Shown: positions 1-7,361 of the stretch, one piece after another
Layout: each line of letters starts with the position of its first letter
Numbering within the stretch: the stretch's first letter is position 1
Assembly (NCBI GenBank): GCA_964424545.1
Contig: CAYRJN010000069.1
Coordinates: 1-18,002, forward strand
Reading direction: 5' to 3'
From: JAUVIB01 sp964424545
Lineage (GTDB): Bacteria > Calditrichota > Calditrichia > Calditrichales > Calditrichaceae
DNA length: 18,002 nt
The notes under the pieces: generated by a model
The model's input: the letters and a program-made list of their open reading frames with translations, nothing else
What the model was told of the DNA's origin: nothing
The model's database searches: none
Translations under genes and position numbers: made by a program

Positions 1-54
1 TTAGGACGCTGGCCTCTCACGCCGGTAACACGGGTTCGAATCCCGTACGCGCTA
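1..54 (+). tRNA. tRNA-Glu (anticodon CTC), 3' part only
   Basis: The window opens inside a tRNA. The anticodon stem CTGGC (9-13) pairs with GCCGG (21-25) around the loop CTCTCAC, giving anticodon CTC at 16-18, which reads GAG (Glu). The T arm is ACGGG-TTCGAAT-CCCGT (30-46), followed by the acceptor strand ACGCGCT (47-53) and discriminator A54. The 3' CCA is not encoded, because the next bases are CTC. The acceptor 5' strand and most of the D arm lie outside the window. A T-run (57-63) follows without a hairpin. tadA begins 28 bases downstream on the same strand, so the two may be cotranscribed. Confidence 0.95.
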
Positions 55-82
55 CTCTTTTTTATCTTCAGAGATATCCGCC

Positions 83-541
83 TTGCAAAACATCCATCTA
101 AAATATATGAGACAGGCGCTTATTGAGGCGCGTAAAGCGTTGCCTAACGGCGATGTGCCCATTGGCGCGGTGGTTGTATATAAAAATGATATTATCGGCC
201 GCGGTTATAATCAAGTGGAGCTTCTCGGCGACCCTACGGCCCATGCCGAAATGATCGCCATAACTTCCGCTGCGGCCACAATTGCTCAAAAATGGCTACG
301 TGACGCTACGTTGTATGTTACGGTTGAACCGTGTGCCATGTGCGCAGGCGCCTCGGTTTTAGCGCGCTTAAAACGAATTGTTTACGGCGTTCAGGATATT
401 AAAACCGGCGCTCATTCAAGTCTTTTTAACCTGTTGAACGATCCGCGTTTAAATCATCAAATTGAAGTGATTCCGGGTATTGCCAAAGAGGAATGCGCAG
501 CGCTGATGGTGGAATTTTTTGAACAATTACGCAAAAAATAA
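83..541 (+). CDS. tadA: tRNA-specific adenosine deaminase TadA
   Basis: Deaminates adenosine-34 to inosine in the anticodon of tRNA-Arg(ACG), a cytoplasmic zinc enzyme. The 152-residue protein has the cytidine-deaminase fold signature: H54-A-E56 (zinc ligand and proton-shuttle Glu) inside DPTAHAE, and the pair C84/C87 in EPCAMCAG. DVPIGAVVV near residues 24-32 is the usual N-terminal strand, and the length is normal for bacterial TadA. The start is TTG at 83. An ATG at 107 would remove part of helix 1 (HLKYMRQALIEARKA), so TTG is preferred; a weak purine stretch (GAGA) lies about 8 bases before it. The gene follows a tRNA-Glu and converges with the hydrolase gene, leaving 8 bases between the two stop codons and no visible terminator. 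Family assignment is firm; the exact start is less so. Confidence 0.95.
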   Translation: MQNIHLKYMRQALIEARKALPNGDVPIGAVVVYKNDIIGRGYNQVELLGDPTAHAEMIAITSAAATIAQKWLRDATLYVTVEPCAMCAGASVLARLKRIVYGVQDIKTGAHSSLFNLLNDPRLNHQIEVIPGIAKEECAALMVEFFEQLRKK

Positions 542-549
542 AAGTTGTT

Positions 550-1326
550 CTAATTCTGATTATCAAATAAAAAATTCATAACAATCCGATAAAATTCGTC
601 TGGCGCTTCGGCATGAAGCCAGTGAGTGGTTCCTGGAATAACTTCGCTGTCGAGAGCGGGGAAAAGTCGTTTTAAACCGACGATATCCTCTGTTTTGACA
701 TAATCCGATTTTCCGCCGTATACCAATAATACCGGTTTTGTAAAGGGGTGGGTGCCGTCAATACGCTGTGAAATGGCATCAATGTTATTCAGCAGATCGT
801 CCACATTCAATTTCCACTTAAAGCGATTATGAACATCGCGCATGATATTTTTCAATAAAAACAGGCGTAGACCTTTTTGATGAATAGCGCTTGATAGATA
901 ATTTTCCGCTTCTGCACGCGATTTAATCTCATTTATCGGTAACGAACGCATGGTCTGCAAAATAGATCTAAAACGGCTTGTCTCATATTCTCTTCGGGCA
1001 ATATCGACGATGATTAATTTTTGCGGCAATTCGGAATGATTAAGGGCAAAATTCATTATCGTTTTTCCGCCGAGAGAATGTCCGAGCAAAATAATGTCTT
1101 TTAAATGATGATCGTCGATGAATTGTAGTAAATCATCGGAAAGGACCCGATAGTTGAATTGGGCATCGTGAGGACTTTGGCCGTGATTGCGCAAATCAAG
1201 TAAAAAAACGTTATAATTTTCGGCGAATCGTTTGGCAAGCGAGAGCCAATTATCGGACATACCGAATAAACCATGAAGGATGATAAAAGGTTGTCCCGAA
1301 CCGAAGCGGCGATAAAAGAGTTCCAT
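550..1326 (-). CDS. Alpha/beta-hydrolase, YbfF/ABHD11-like esterase
   Basis: 258-residue cytosolic serine hydrolase. Visible elements are the oxyanion-hole region LHGLFG (17-22), the DLRNHGQS motif (44-51) typical of the YbfF/ABHD11 branch, the nucleophile elbow G-H-S84-L-G-G, a likely acid D208 in YGGKSD, and the base H235 in GTTHWLHAE. There is no signal peptide. Family members hydrolyse acyl esters or thioesters; the substrate cannot be read from sequence. It is the last gene of the trkA-trkH run, starting 6 bases after the trkH stop, so it is probably cotranscribed. The ATG has only a weak ribosome-binding site (GGAAAA). It resembles MenH in fold, but the true menH lies in the men cluster. 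Fold and catalytic triad are certain; the biological role is unknown. Confidence 0.85.
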   Translation of the reverse strand: MELFYRRFGSGQPFIILHGLFGMSDNWLSLAKRFAENYNVFLLDLRNHGQSPHDAQFNYRVLSDDLLQFIDDHHLKDIILLGHSLGGKTIMNFALNHSELPQKLIIVDIARREYETSRFRSILQTMRSLPINEIKSRAEAENYLSSAIHQKGLRLFLLKNIMRDVHNRFKWKLNVDDLLNNIDAISQRIDGTHPFTKPVLLVYGGKSDYVKTEDIVGLKRLFPALDSEVIPGTTHWLHAEAPDEFYRIVMNFLFDNQN

Positions 1327-1332
1327 AACGAT

Positions 1333-2778
1333 TTATTTTTTCCAGAATGTTTTGGTGAAAAGGATAATGACCGTATAAATTTCCAAGCGACCGACCAGCA
1401 TTAGAAAAGAGAGAAACCATTTACCGACGGTTGGGATATGGGCGTAATTATCGACCGGTCCCACATTACCCAAACCCGGGCCGATATTGCCGATGGTTGC
1501 CGCTACGCTGCCGATGGAAGTAATTATATCCAAGCCGAGATTACTCATAAAAAGCACGCCGAAAACAAAAAGACTGATATAAAGCAGAAAAAAACCGGCA
1601 ATATTGGTAACGATTTCCCTGGGGATAACCAGGTCGCCGACGCGAGTTGTTAAAACAGCCTGCGGATGAATCAACCGTTTCAATTCATTGCGGCCGAAAC
1701 GGATCAAAATCATCGAGCGGATAATTTTCATTCCGCCGCCTGTAGAGCCAGCGCTGCCGCCAACAAACATTAGAATCAATAAAATAATCTGTGCGGTGGC
1801 GCCCCACCGTTCATAATCGGCCGTTACATAGCCGGTGGTTGTGATAATGGATACGACCTGAAAAATTGAATCGCGAATAGTGATAATAAGCGGATTATCG
1901 GAAAATCGTGCCGCTTCCAGGGTAACGAAAAAAGCGGAGACGGTTATAATGGAAATATAAAACAGGACTTCCGGATCATGCCAATAAACTTTTGGTTTGC
2001 CGCGCAGAGCGCGATAATGCAAAGAGAAATTAGCGCCGGCAAGGATCATAAAAAAGATGATAATGGAATGAATGAGGGAGCTGTTGTAAAAAGCAATGCT
2101 GGCGTTTTTTGTGGAAAACCCACCGGTAGCCATCGTGCCGAAAGTGTGGCAGACGGAGTCGAACCATTCCATACCGGCAAAGCGTAGCGCTAAAATTTCG
2201 GCCGAGCTTAACAGAACATATACGCCCCATAACAGCTCTGCCGTATGTTTAATGCGCGGCGTTAATTTATCCGGCGTTGGGCCGGGCACTTCCGCCTTAA
2301 AAAGCTGCATCCCGCCGACCCCGAGCAGGGGCAGGATGGCGAGGGAGAGTAAAATTATTCCCATTCCGCCAAGCCAATGAGTAAGCGAGCGCCAAAAAAG
2401 GATACCATGCGGCAAAGCTTCTATATCGGTAAGAATGGAAGCGCCGGTAGTTGAAAATCCCGACATGGTTTCAAAAAAGCAATCGGTATAATTGGAAAAA
2501 TAGCCGGAAAAGTAAAAGGGAAGCGCGCCGAGTGCGGAAAAGAGAATCCAGCCCATGGTTACTATTACAAATCCGTCTTTAGCGCGAAGTTCGGTCGAAG
2601 TGCGCGTTAGGAAAAATCCGATTATTCCCACGGTTAAAGAGATGGCGATAGATTGAATGAAAGACCATAAATCGTTCTCTTTGTAAAAAAAAGAAATCAG
2701 CGCCGGAAAAATCAGCACAATGCCGAGGAAAGCCAGTAAAGCAAAAAGAACGTTTAAAATGGCGCGGTAATTAATCAT
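1333..2778 (-). CDS. trkH: Trk potassium uptake system, membrane subunit TrkH
   Basis: 481-residue polytopic membrane protein of the TrkH/KtrB family, the K+-translocating pore in the inner membrane. The four selectivity-filter loops are visible: STTGAS (109-114), MATGG (216-220), TTTGY (313-317) and ATIGN (427-431). The Gly-rich intramembrane loop GGSAGSTGGG (340-349), which gates the pore in this family, is present. Hydrophobic segments run throughout, starting with residues 7-31. Length is close to that of E. coli TrkH. The ATG start has no obvious Shine-Dalgarno sequence. trkA ends 15 bases upstream and the hydrolase starts 6 bases downstream, making a three-gene minus-strand unit. TrkH needs TrkA as its nucleotide-binding regulatory ring, which matches the neighbour. 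Confidence 0.95.
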   Translation of the reverse strand: MINYRAILNVLFALLAFLGIVLIFPALISFFYKENDLWSFIQSIAISLTVGIIGFFLTRTSTELRAKDGFVIVTMGWILFSALGALPFYFSGYFSNYTDCFFETMSGFSTTGASILTDIEALPHGILFWRSLTHWLGGMGIILLSLAILPLLGVGGMQLFKAEVPGPTPDKLTPRIKHTAELLWGVYVLLSSAEILALRFAGMEWFDSVCHTFGTMATGGFSTKNASIAFYNSSLIHSIIIFFMILAGANFSLHYRALRGKPKVYWHDPEVLFYISIITVSAFFVTLEAARFSDNPLIITIRDSIFQVVSIITTTGYVTADYERWGATAQIILLILMFVGGSAGSTGGGMKIIRSMILIRFGRNELKRLIHPQAVLTTRVGDLVIPREIVTNIAGFFLLYISLFVFGVLFMSNLGLDIITSIGSVAATIGNIGPGLGNVGPVDNYAHIPTVGKWFLSFLMLVGRLEIYTVIILFTKTFWKK

Positions 2779-2793
2779 AAGTTTTGTCTGTTT

Positions 2794-4134
2794 TTAATTA
2801 AACATCTTCTCCACATCGTGAATAGCCGAAGGGAGCGCGAATAGCACCACTTTATCGCCGGCTTTGATCTGGGTATCGCCAATGGGAATAAATACGTCGT
2901 CGTCTCGCATTACCGCGCCGAGAATAGCCTCTTTGGGAAATTTGATGTCTTTTAGCGGCTTTTTGGTGATCTTTGAACCAACGTTTGGAATAAGTTCGAT
3001 CGCTTCGGCGGAGATACCCGGGATGGAAGCCACGCTTACTACCGAGCCGCGTCGGATGAATTTCAAAATGGCATTAACGGTTAACAATTGTTTTGATATA
3101 TGGGCGTTAATGCCGATAGTAGGAATAATCGGGCTGTAGGTGGTTTTATTAATAAGAGCGATAATTCGCGGCACTTCGAGATGCTTGGCCATCAGCGAGG
3201 AGACGATATTGGTCTCATCGTCGCCCGTAACGGCAATAAAAGCATCCATATCGATAATACCTTCGAGCGCCAGCAGATTTATATCGCGTCCGTCGCCTTT
3301 TATTACCAACGATTTCGCCAAATTTTCGGCAAGAATCTCCGATTTATCCGCCTGTGATTCGATTATCTTAATATTGAAATCATTTTCCAACTCTTTGGCG
3401 ATGAGGTAACCCGTTTGTCCGCCGCCGAGAATCATAATATTATGGATGTCCACATTCTCTTTTCCCGTGCCGCGAATAACATCCTTGACATATTCTTTCG
3501 ATACAATTACAAAAATGCGGTCGTCCGCTTTGAAAAAATCATCGCCTTTGGGAATGCGGGTTGTTTCGTTGCGTTGGATGGCTATCGTCCTGAATGTGAT
3601 ATTTTCAAATTTTTTAGCCAGTTCGCTTAACTTTTGATTTAATATGGGCGAAGATTGGTCAAGTTGAATTCCGATTAAAACAATTTTCCCGTTTTCAAAT
3701 TCAATCAAGTCCGTTGCAGCGCTCTGTTTGAGCAAACGTGCGGCGGTTTGGGCGGCCACCGATTCGGGATGAATCAACAGGTCAATTCCGGATTTTTCTC
3801 GACTAATGGGCGATTCATCGTCTAAAAATTCAAGATTGCTAACGCGGGCGATAGTATTTTTTACGCCGTATTGTTTGGCCATCAGAGCAGACAACATGTT
3901 AACCTCGTCTGAATTACTGACGGCGATCAGCATATCGGCGGTGCGAATGCCGGCGCGCAACAAGGTTTTATAACTGCTGCCGCTGCCGAAAATGGCTTGG
4001 GCGTCCAGCGATTCGACGGCTCTTTGATAATTTTCGTTGTTTTTTTCTATGATGACGATATCATGCCGTTCATAAGATAATATTTTTGCCAGATTAAAAC
4101 CGATATCGCCGGCGCCTATTATTATAATATACAA
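2794..4134 (-). CDS. trkA: Trk potassium uptake system, regulatory subunit TrkA
   Basis: 446-residue cytoplasmic protein with the duplicated layout of full-length TrkA: RCK-N 1 with GAGDIG (7-12) and the acidic E30 ending strand 2, RCK-C 1 (about 140-220), RCK-N 2 with GGGQTG (237-242) and E259, and RCK-C 2 (about 370-446). It binds NAD(H) or other nucleotides and gates TrkH. The start is TTG (4132-4134), because GAGDIG follows within six residues and no ATG fits; GGA lies 6 bases upstream of it. It is the first gene of the trkA-trkH-hydrolase run. The 376 bases upstream carry the repeat module described separately, with a promoter-like end on the same strand. Confidence 0.95.
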   Translation of the reverse strand: MYIIIIGAGDIGFNLAKILSYERHDIVIIEKNNENYQRAVESLDAQAIFGSGSSYKTLLRAGIRTADMLIAVSNSDEVNMLSALMAKQYGVKNTIARVSNLEFLDDESPISREKSGIDLLIHPESVAAQTAARLLKQSAATDLIEFENGKIVLIGIQLDQSSPILNQKLSELAKKFENITFRTIAIQRNETTRIPKGDDFFKADDRIFVIVSKEYVKDVIRGTGKENVDIHNIMILGGGQTGYLIAKELENDFNIKIIESQADKSEILAENLAKSLVIKGDGRDINLLALEGIIDMDAFIAVTGDDETNIVSSLMAKHLEVPRIIALINKTTYSPIIPTIGINAHISKQLLTVNAILKFIRRGSVVSVASIPGISAEAIELIPNVGSKITKKPLKDIKFPKEAILGAVMRDDDVFIPIGDTQIKAGDKVVLFALPSAIHDVEKMFN

Positions 4135-4204
4135 TTTTTTTCCGTAAATTTAGTTAATGTTGGATGGTATTTTTACAGAGCAATCTCAAAGTTTCATAAA
4201 TATA

Positions 4205-4262
4205 TTTTAGTATCGGAATTTCAAAAACCAACCTATTTGGAACGTTTTCAACATTATTTTTA
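4205..4262 (-). promoter_or_regulatory. Conserved promoter-like element upstream of trkA
   Basis: On the minus strand this reads AAATAGGTTGGTTTTTGAAA then TTCCGATACTAA. It matches the element upstream of menA (AAATAGGTTGTTTTTTGAAA then TTCCTATACAAT) in most positions. TACTAA (complement of 4207-4212) could serve as a -10 box; TAGGTT 17 bases further up would be a poor -35. A transcript starting there would have a leader of about 65 bases before the trkA TTG. Promoter function is inference from position, orientation and A/T-rich composition. Confidence 0.4.
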
Positions 4263-4362
4263 GAATATTTTTTGTATGCGCTCTATTTCAGATTATTCGA
4301 TTAAAAAATCGACAATGAAAATAATATTGTGTGCATAAAATTATTCCTATATGCGCCTCCCT

Positions 4363-4396
4363 TGTCATTCCCGCATATTTTAAGCGGGAGTCTAAA
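4363..4396 (+). repeat. TGTCATTCC-family repeat unit
   Basis: 34-base unit TGTCATTCCCGC...GCGGGAGTCTAAA with an internal imperfect stem (ATTCCCGC against GCGGGAGT). Its reverse complement matches 12121-12154 with about four mismatches in 34 positions by hand alignment. Confidence 0.65.
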
Positions 4397-4416
4397 CCTT
4401 CCTATTAATGATTCAG

Positions 4417-4438
4417 ATTCTCCGATTCATCGGAGAAT
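4417..4438. repeat. Perfect hairpin, 9-base stem, TTCA loop
   Basis: ATTCTCCGA (4417-4425) and TCGGAGAAT (4430-4438) are exact reverse complements around TTCA. No T-run follows on either strand, so it is not a typical intrinsic terminator. It sits at the place in the module where the menA copy has the hairpin ATTCCTT...AAGGAAT (12079-12098), so it is a homologous but diverged repeat arm. Confidence 0.7.
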
Positions 4439-4510
4439 AACACATTGGAGATTCTATCAGAAATTTTTCCCTTAATCCCTTTGCGAAGTTATATACTTTT
4501 CTCTTTGCTA

Positions 4511-5548
4511 TTATCCTTTTTTAAAGATTTTATTAATGGTTTCGATTGTATATTCGATATCATCGTCGCTTATACCGAGATAGGTTACCGCGCGGATACG
4601 CGTTTTGGAAAAAGGAATCATCTTAATTCCGTTCATTTCCAGATCAAGGGCGACTTCATGAGCAGTCATGCCGGTTAAGGAGACATCGATAATTACGATA
4701 TTGGTTTGTACCGTTTTTAAATTTACTACAAAACCTTCATGAGCGTTGAAAGCCTCAGCCAGCCGCCGCGCTCTTTTATGATCATCCGCCATCCTTTGCC
4801 ATTGATTGTCGATGGCATAAATGGCTGCCGCCGCCAAAATACCAGCCTGCCGCATTCCGCCTCCGTAAACTTTACGATAATAATGCGCGCGGTTAATAAA
4901 ATCACGATCGCCTGTTAATATAGAGCCTACGGGCGCGCCGAGACCTTTGGAGAAACAGAGAGAGACCGAATCAAAATAGGAAGCATATTCTTTTAAACTA
5001 ATTCCCGTTGCAACGGAAGCATTCCATAATCTTGCGCCGTCGAGATGCAGCTTAACAGAGTGAGCGGCGGCAAATTTCGAAACTTTTTTAATTTCGTCAA
5101 TGGGATAGACCGTTCCGCCCCAGCGATTGTGCGTATTTTCCAGACAGATGAGCGCCGTTTGCGCAAAATGATGATCCGGCGGTCGTATGGCATTTTCGAT
5201 ATCTTCTAGTTCCATAATACCGTATTGCCCCGGGATAGGATGTAATTGAACGCCGGACAGCATACCCGGAGCGCCGGCTTCATAATTGTAAATATGGCAG
5301 CGCTCCTCACATATTACTTCATTTCCCGGATTGGTATGGGTGTTAACGGCGATTTGATTAGCCATGGTTCCGCTGGGAACGAAAAGAGCCGCTTCCTTGC
5401 CCGTTAATTCCATCATCTTTTCTTGTAGGGCGTTTATTGTCGGATCCTCGGCGAATACGTCGTCGCCGACTTGCGCATTTATCATATATTCACGCATCGC
5501 TTTAGTGGGTTTGGTTAGCGTATCACTTCTTAAATCTACGGTTTTCAT
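4511..5548 (-). CDS. ltaE: Low-specificity L-threonine aldolase
   Basis: PLP enzyme of fold type I cleaving L-threonine or allo-threonine to glycine and acetaldehyde, in the cytoplasm. With start ATG at 5548 it has 345 residues. It begins MKTVDLRSDT, the family's usual N-terminus, and the ribosome-binding site AAGG lies six bases before it. An in-frame ATG at 5575 would add nine residues and is less likely. Visible motifs are DLRSDT, SGTMANQIA (PLP phosphate pocket), the HLDGARL motif with PLP-binding D170, and SKGLGAPVGS with Schiff-base K201. Length fits the family. The gene is same-strand with trkA but separated from it by 376 repeat-bearing bases, so it is probably its own unit. A possible second Shine-Dalgarno (AAGGAG) lies 13 bases before the upstream ATG. 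Confidence 0.95.
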   Translation of the reverse strand: MKTVDLRSDTLTKPTKAMREYMINAQVGDDVFAEDPTINALQEKMMELTGKEAALFVPSGTMANQIAVNTHTNPGNEVICEERCHIYNYEAGAPGMLSGVQLHPIPGQYGIMELEDIENAIRPPDHHFAQTALICLENTHNRWGGTVYPIDEIKKVSKFAAAHSVKLHLDGARLWNASVATGISLKEYASYFDSVSLCFSKGLGAPVGSILTGDRDFINRAHYYRKVYGGGMRQAGILAAAAIYAIDNQWQRMADDHKRARRLAEAFNAHEGFVVNLKTVQTNIVIIDVSLTGMTAHEVALDLEMNGIKMIPFSKTRIRAVTYLGISDDDIEYTIETINKIFKKG

Positions 5549-5729
5549 GATCTGCCTTCTTAATTCATTATACATTGCGTCTATTTGACTCCTTGAAATT
5601 AATGAGTAATGAATTCCGTTTCAAGTAAGAATTAAAAGAATTATTAAATCTTTTGATGTGTTTGGAAATATTTATTAAATTTATCCTTTGTTTAATAAGC
5701 TATTGCGATTTTAACGATTTTGTTTGTCG

Positions 5730-5735
5730 TATAAT
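5730..5735 (+). promoter_or_regulatory. Candidate -10 box of the menF promoter
   Basis: Perfect TATAAT, about 220 bases before the menF start. A matching -35 box is not evident: TTGCGA at 5703 would be 21 bases away, which is too far. Low-confidence promoter call based on the -10 hexamer and the position ahead of the cluster. Confidence 0.35.
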
Positions 5736-5766
5736 ATGGGAAATGATTAAAAAACGGCCGATTAAT

Positions 5767-5794
5767 TTGCGCATAGAATATACGCGCAATTTTT
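5767..5794 (+). terminator. Short hairpin with T-run in the menF leader (attenuator-like)
   Basis: TTGCGC (5767-5772) pairs with GCGCAA (5784-5789) around an 11-base loop, followed directly by TTTTT. The stem is only six base pairs, so termination would be weak. It lies about 30 bases downstream of the TATAAT box and on the menF strand, where a conditional terminator would sit. Confidence 0.35.
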
Positions 5795-5817
5795 CCGGAT
5801 TAAGATGAAAGGAAAAA

Positions 5818-5907
5818 ATGGCAGGGTGCATCTCTTTAAAGATACCGGTCGGTTTGGTAACCCATTATTGCTGCCCCGAATATCAAAATTATGTTCGATA
5901 CATTTAG
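5818..5907 (+). CDS. Possible small ORF (29 codons) in the menF leader
   Basis: ATG at 5818 is preceded by AAAGGA with a 4-base spacer and opens a 29-codon frame with three cysteines (two adjacent) and four tyrosines. An overlapping frame from ATG 5805 gives 35 codons. Neither resembles a protein I know. The same stretch can be folded as RNA, so coding potential is doubtful. It is listed because of its ribosome-binding site and its place in the leader. Confidence 0.15.
   Translation: MAGCISLKIPVGLVTHYCCPEYQNYVRYI
5820..5875 (+). ncRNA. Candidate structured leader RNA upstream of menF
   Basis: GGCAG (5820-5824) can pair with CTGCC (5871-5875) and GGT (5825-5827) with ACC (5860-5862), leaving an 8-base bulge. 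Inside, ATCT (5830-5833) pairs with AGAT (5840-5843), and ACC (5844-5846) with GGT (5856-5858). This makes a small three-way-junction drawing. I do not recognise a known riboswitch class in it. The pairings are short and no covariation can be tested from one sequence. Confidence 0.2.
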
Positions 5908-5957
5908 AGTAATCGCAATCAGGGATAGTAGATATATATCAGATATTCCGGAGGATA

Positions 5958-7361
5958 TTGCCATTTATTTTTACGGACGTTATGAATAAAAACGAATTGA
6001 TTGAGAGAATTACTAAGGAATTTCGTAAATTAAACGGTCGTCTTAATAAAGATGCAAAAGAGTCCGTTATACGTATTCAATTGGCTTGGGAAAATACGGA
6101 TATATTGGATTGGTTGGCGCTACAAGACGAAACACGCAAGATTTACTGGTCGGATCGCGATAAATGCTGTGAAGTGGCTGGAATCGGGGCGGCTCATCAT
6201 ATATTCGGCGAGGATATTGATGATTTTTCCAATCTTTTTAATCGTCTTGACAGCTTTCTATCAAACAGCGATCGTCATCTTCGTTATTACGGCGGCATCC
6301 GTTTCAATTATCGCGTTAAAGCCGACAACATATGGAATAATTTCCATAGTTTCGATTTTGTCATTCCCGAGTTTGAAATGCTGCGTATTGATACTAAAAA
6401 TTATATCGCGGCTAATGTTTTGTTAAAAAAAGGGCAAAGCGCCGACGAAATAATAAAGACGTTAAAAAACAAATTATCTCGTTTACATTTTTCGAAAGCG
6501 GTCATTCACCACACCTTTCCCAATCTGCAAAAACGTTCCGATATTCCGGATTGGAATAAATGGAGCGAGGGAATCAAACGGGCTTATGCAATGTTTGACA
6601 ATAAGTCTCTATATAAAATTGTTTTAGCGCGCAAGACGGTATTAAATTTCGACGGTAAAATCAATAATATTCAGCTTGTCAAACGTCTTAAAAAATCCAA
6701 TCCCAATGCTTTTCATTTTTGTTTTCAGCAAAACGATACGCTTTCCTTTGTGGGGGCAACACCTGAGCGTTTGTATAAACGGGATAAGCGCCGCATTTTT
6801 ACCGAAGCCATTGCCGGAACAAGGCCGCGCGGTAAGACGGCGGAACACGACGCGTTTTTGAAGGAAGATTTACTCGCCTGTGAAAAAGATTTACGCGAAC
6901 ATCGCTATGTGGTGGATAAAATTAAAAATGTCTTGTCCGAAAATTGCGTGAATATGGTAAGCGATAAAAAGGTTAATATAATCGAAAACGCCCAAGTGCA
7001 GCATTTGTGTTATAAAATGCAGGGTGAATTGAAAGACGGCATTACGGATGCGCTGCTGTTGCGCAGTATTCATCCCACGCCCGCGGTGGGCGGATATCCT
7101 ACGGAGGCGGCGCTGAAAAAAATTGACGAAATGGAAAATTTCGATCGCGGTTGGTATGCGGGACCGGTCGGCTGGGTTAACCATACCGCGGCCGAGTTTG
7201 CCGTAGCGCTTCGGTCGGGATTAATCTACAATAATAAATTGGCTTTATTTGCTGGCGCCGGCATTGTGGACGGTTCTAAAGCGGCGGACGAATGGGATGA
7301 GATTGATAATAAAATCAGTAATTTTATGCAAATATTAAAGAGTCGCAGCGATGCAGGGTGA
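5958..7361 (+). CDS. menF: Isochorismate synthase MenF
   Basis: Converts chorismate to isochorismate, the entry step of menaquinone synthesis, with Mg2+. 467 residues counted from TTG 5958. C-terminal chorismate-binding domain motifs: KIVLARKT with the general base K220; GATPERL with the general acid E270 (same 50-residue spacing as in E. coli MenF); EAIAGTRPRG; HPTPAVGG; YAGPVGW; and GAGIVDGSKAADEWDE with the Mg ligand region. The N-terminal part (about 1-200) is divergent, as is usual. GGAGG at 5950-5954 precedes TTG with only three spacer bases; ATG at 5982 is an alternative start lacking a good site. The gene overlaps menD by 11 bases, implying coupled translation. Related enzymes make salicylate or anthranilate, but the menD neighbour settles the role. 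Confidence 0.95.
   Translation: MPFIFTDVMNKNELIERITKEFRKLNGRLNKDAKESVIRIQLAWENTDILDWLALQDETRKIYWSDRDKCCEVAGIGAAHHIFGEDIDDFSNLFNRLDSFLSNSDRHLRYYGGIRFNYRVKADNIWNNFHSFDFVIPEFEMLRIDTKNYIAANVLLKKGQSADEIIKTLKNKLSRLHFSKAVIHHTFPNLQKRSDIPDWNKWSEGIKRAYAMFDNKSLYKIVLARKTVLNFDGKINNIQLVKRLKKSNPNAFHFCFQQNDTLSFVGATPERLYKRDKRRIFTEAIAGTRPRGKTAEHDAFLKEDLLACEKDLREHRYVVDKIKNVLSENCVNMVSDKKVNIIENAQVQHLCYKMQGELKDGITDALLLRSIHPTPAVGGYPTEAALKKIDEMENFDRGWYAGPVGWVNHTAAEFAVALRSGLIYNNKLALFAGAGIVDGSKAADEWDEIDNKISNFMQILKSRSDAG

Larger units (their letters stand above)
4135..4510 (-). repeat. Intergenic region ltaE/trkA: degenerate repeat module
   Basis: 376 bases without a gene between the stop of ltaE and the start of trkA. 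Read on the minus strand it contains, in order: a CTTCGCAAAG block (about 4478-4487), a hairpin repeat (4417-4438), a TTTAGA-TCCCGC...GGGAATGACA block (4363-4396), GCATAT-GGAATAATT-TATG (about 4334-4356), and a promoter-like stretch (4205-4262). The same blocks occur in the same order upstream of menA (12026-12425). Similarity is patchy, roughly 70-85 percent in the blocks by eye, with insertions and deletions between them. Either a dispersed repeat carrying an outward promoter or a decayed mobile element would fit. Confidence 0.6.
5576..5957. other. Intergenic leader between ltaE and menF
   Basis: 382 bases between divergent genes. The left part (5576-5700) is A/T-rich and must hold the ltaE promoter on the minus strand, which I cannot pinpoint. 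The right part holds a TATAAT box (5730-5735), a hairpin plus T-run (5767-5794), a foldable segment (5820-5875) and two overlapping small reading frames (5805-5912 and 5818-5907). None of the TGTCATT repeats found in the other gaps is visible here. This suggests that the start of the men cluster has a dedicated control region. Confidence 0.5.

Noticed and set aside
550..1326. The trk-operon hydrolase as a second MenH
   Set aside because: It lacks the MenH signature stretches (SSSPGL, LGTGRQPSLW) and carries the RNHG motif of the YbfF/ABHD11 branch.
1438..2380. Plus-strand open frames opposite trkH
   Set aside because: Antisense shadows of a clearly coding membrane protein gene; no start signals and no domain-like sequence.
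4417..4438. Hairpin as intrinsic terminator of ltaE
   Set aside because: The stem is strong but no T-run follows on either strand. The position corresponds to a repeat arm in the menA module.
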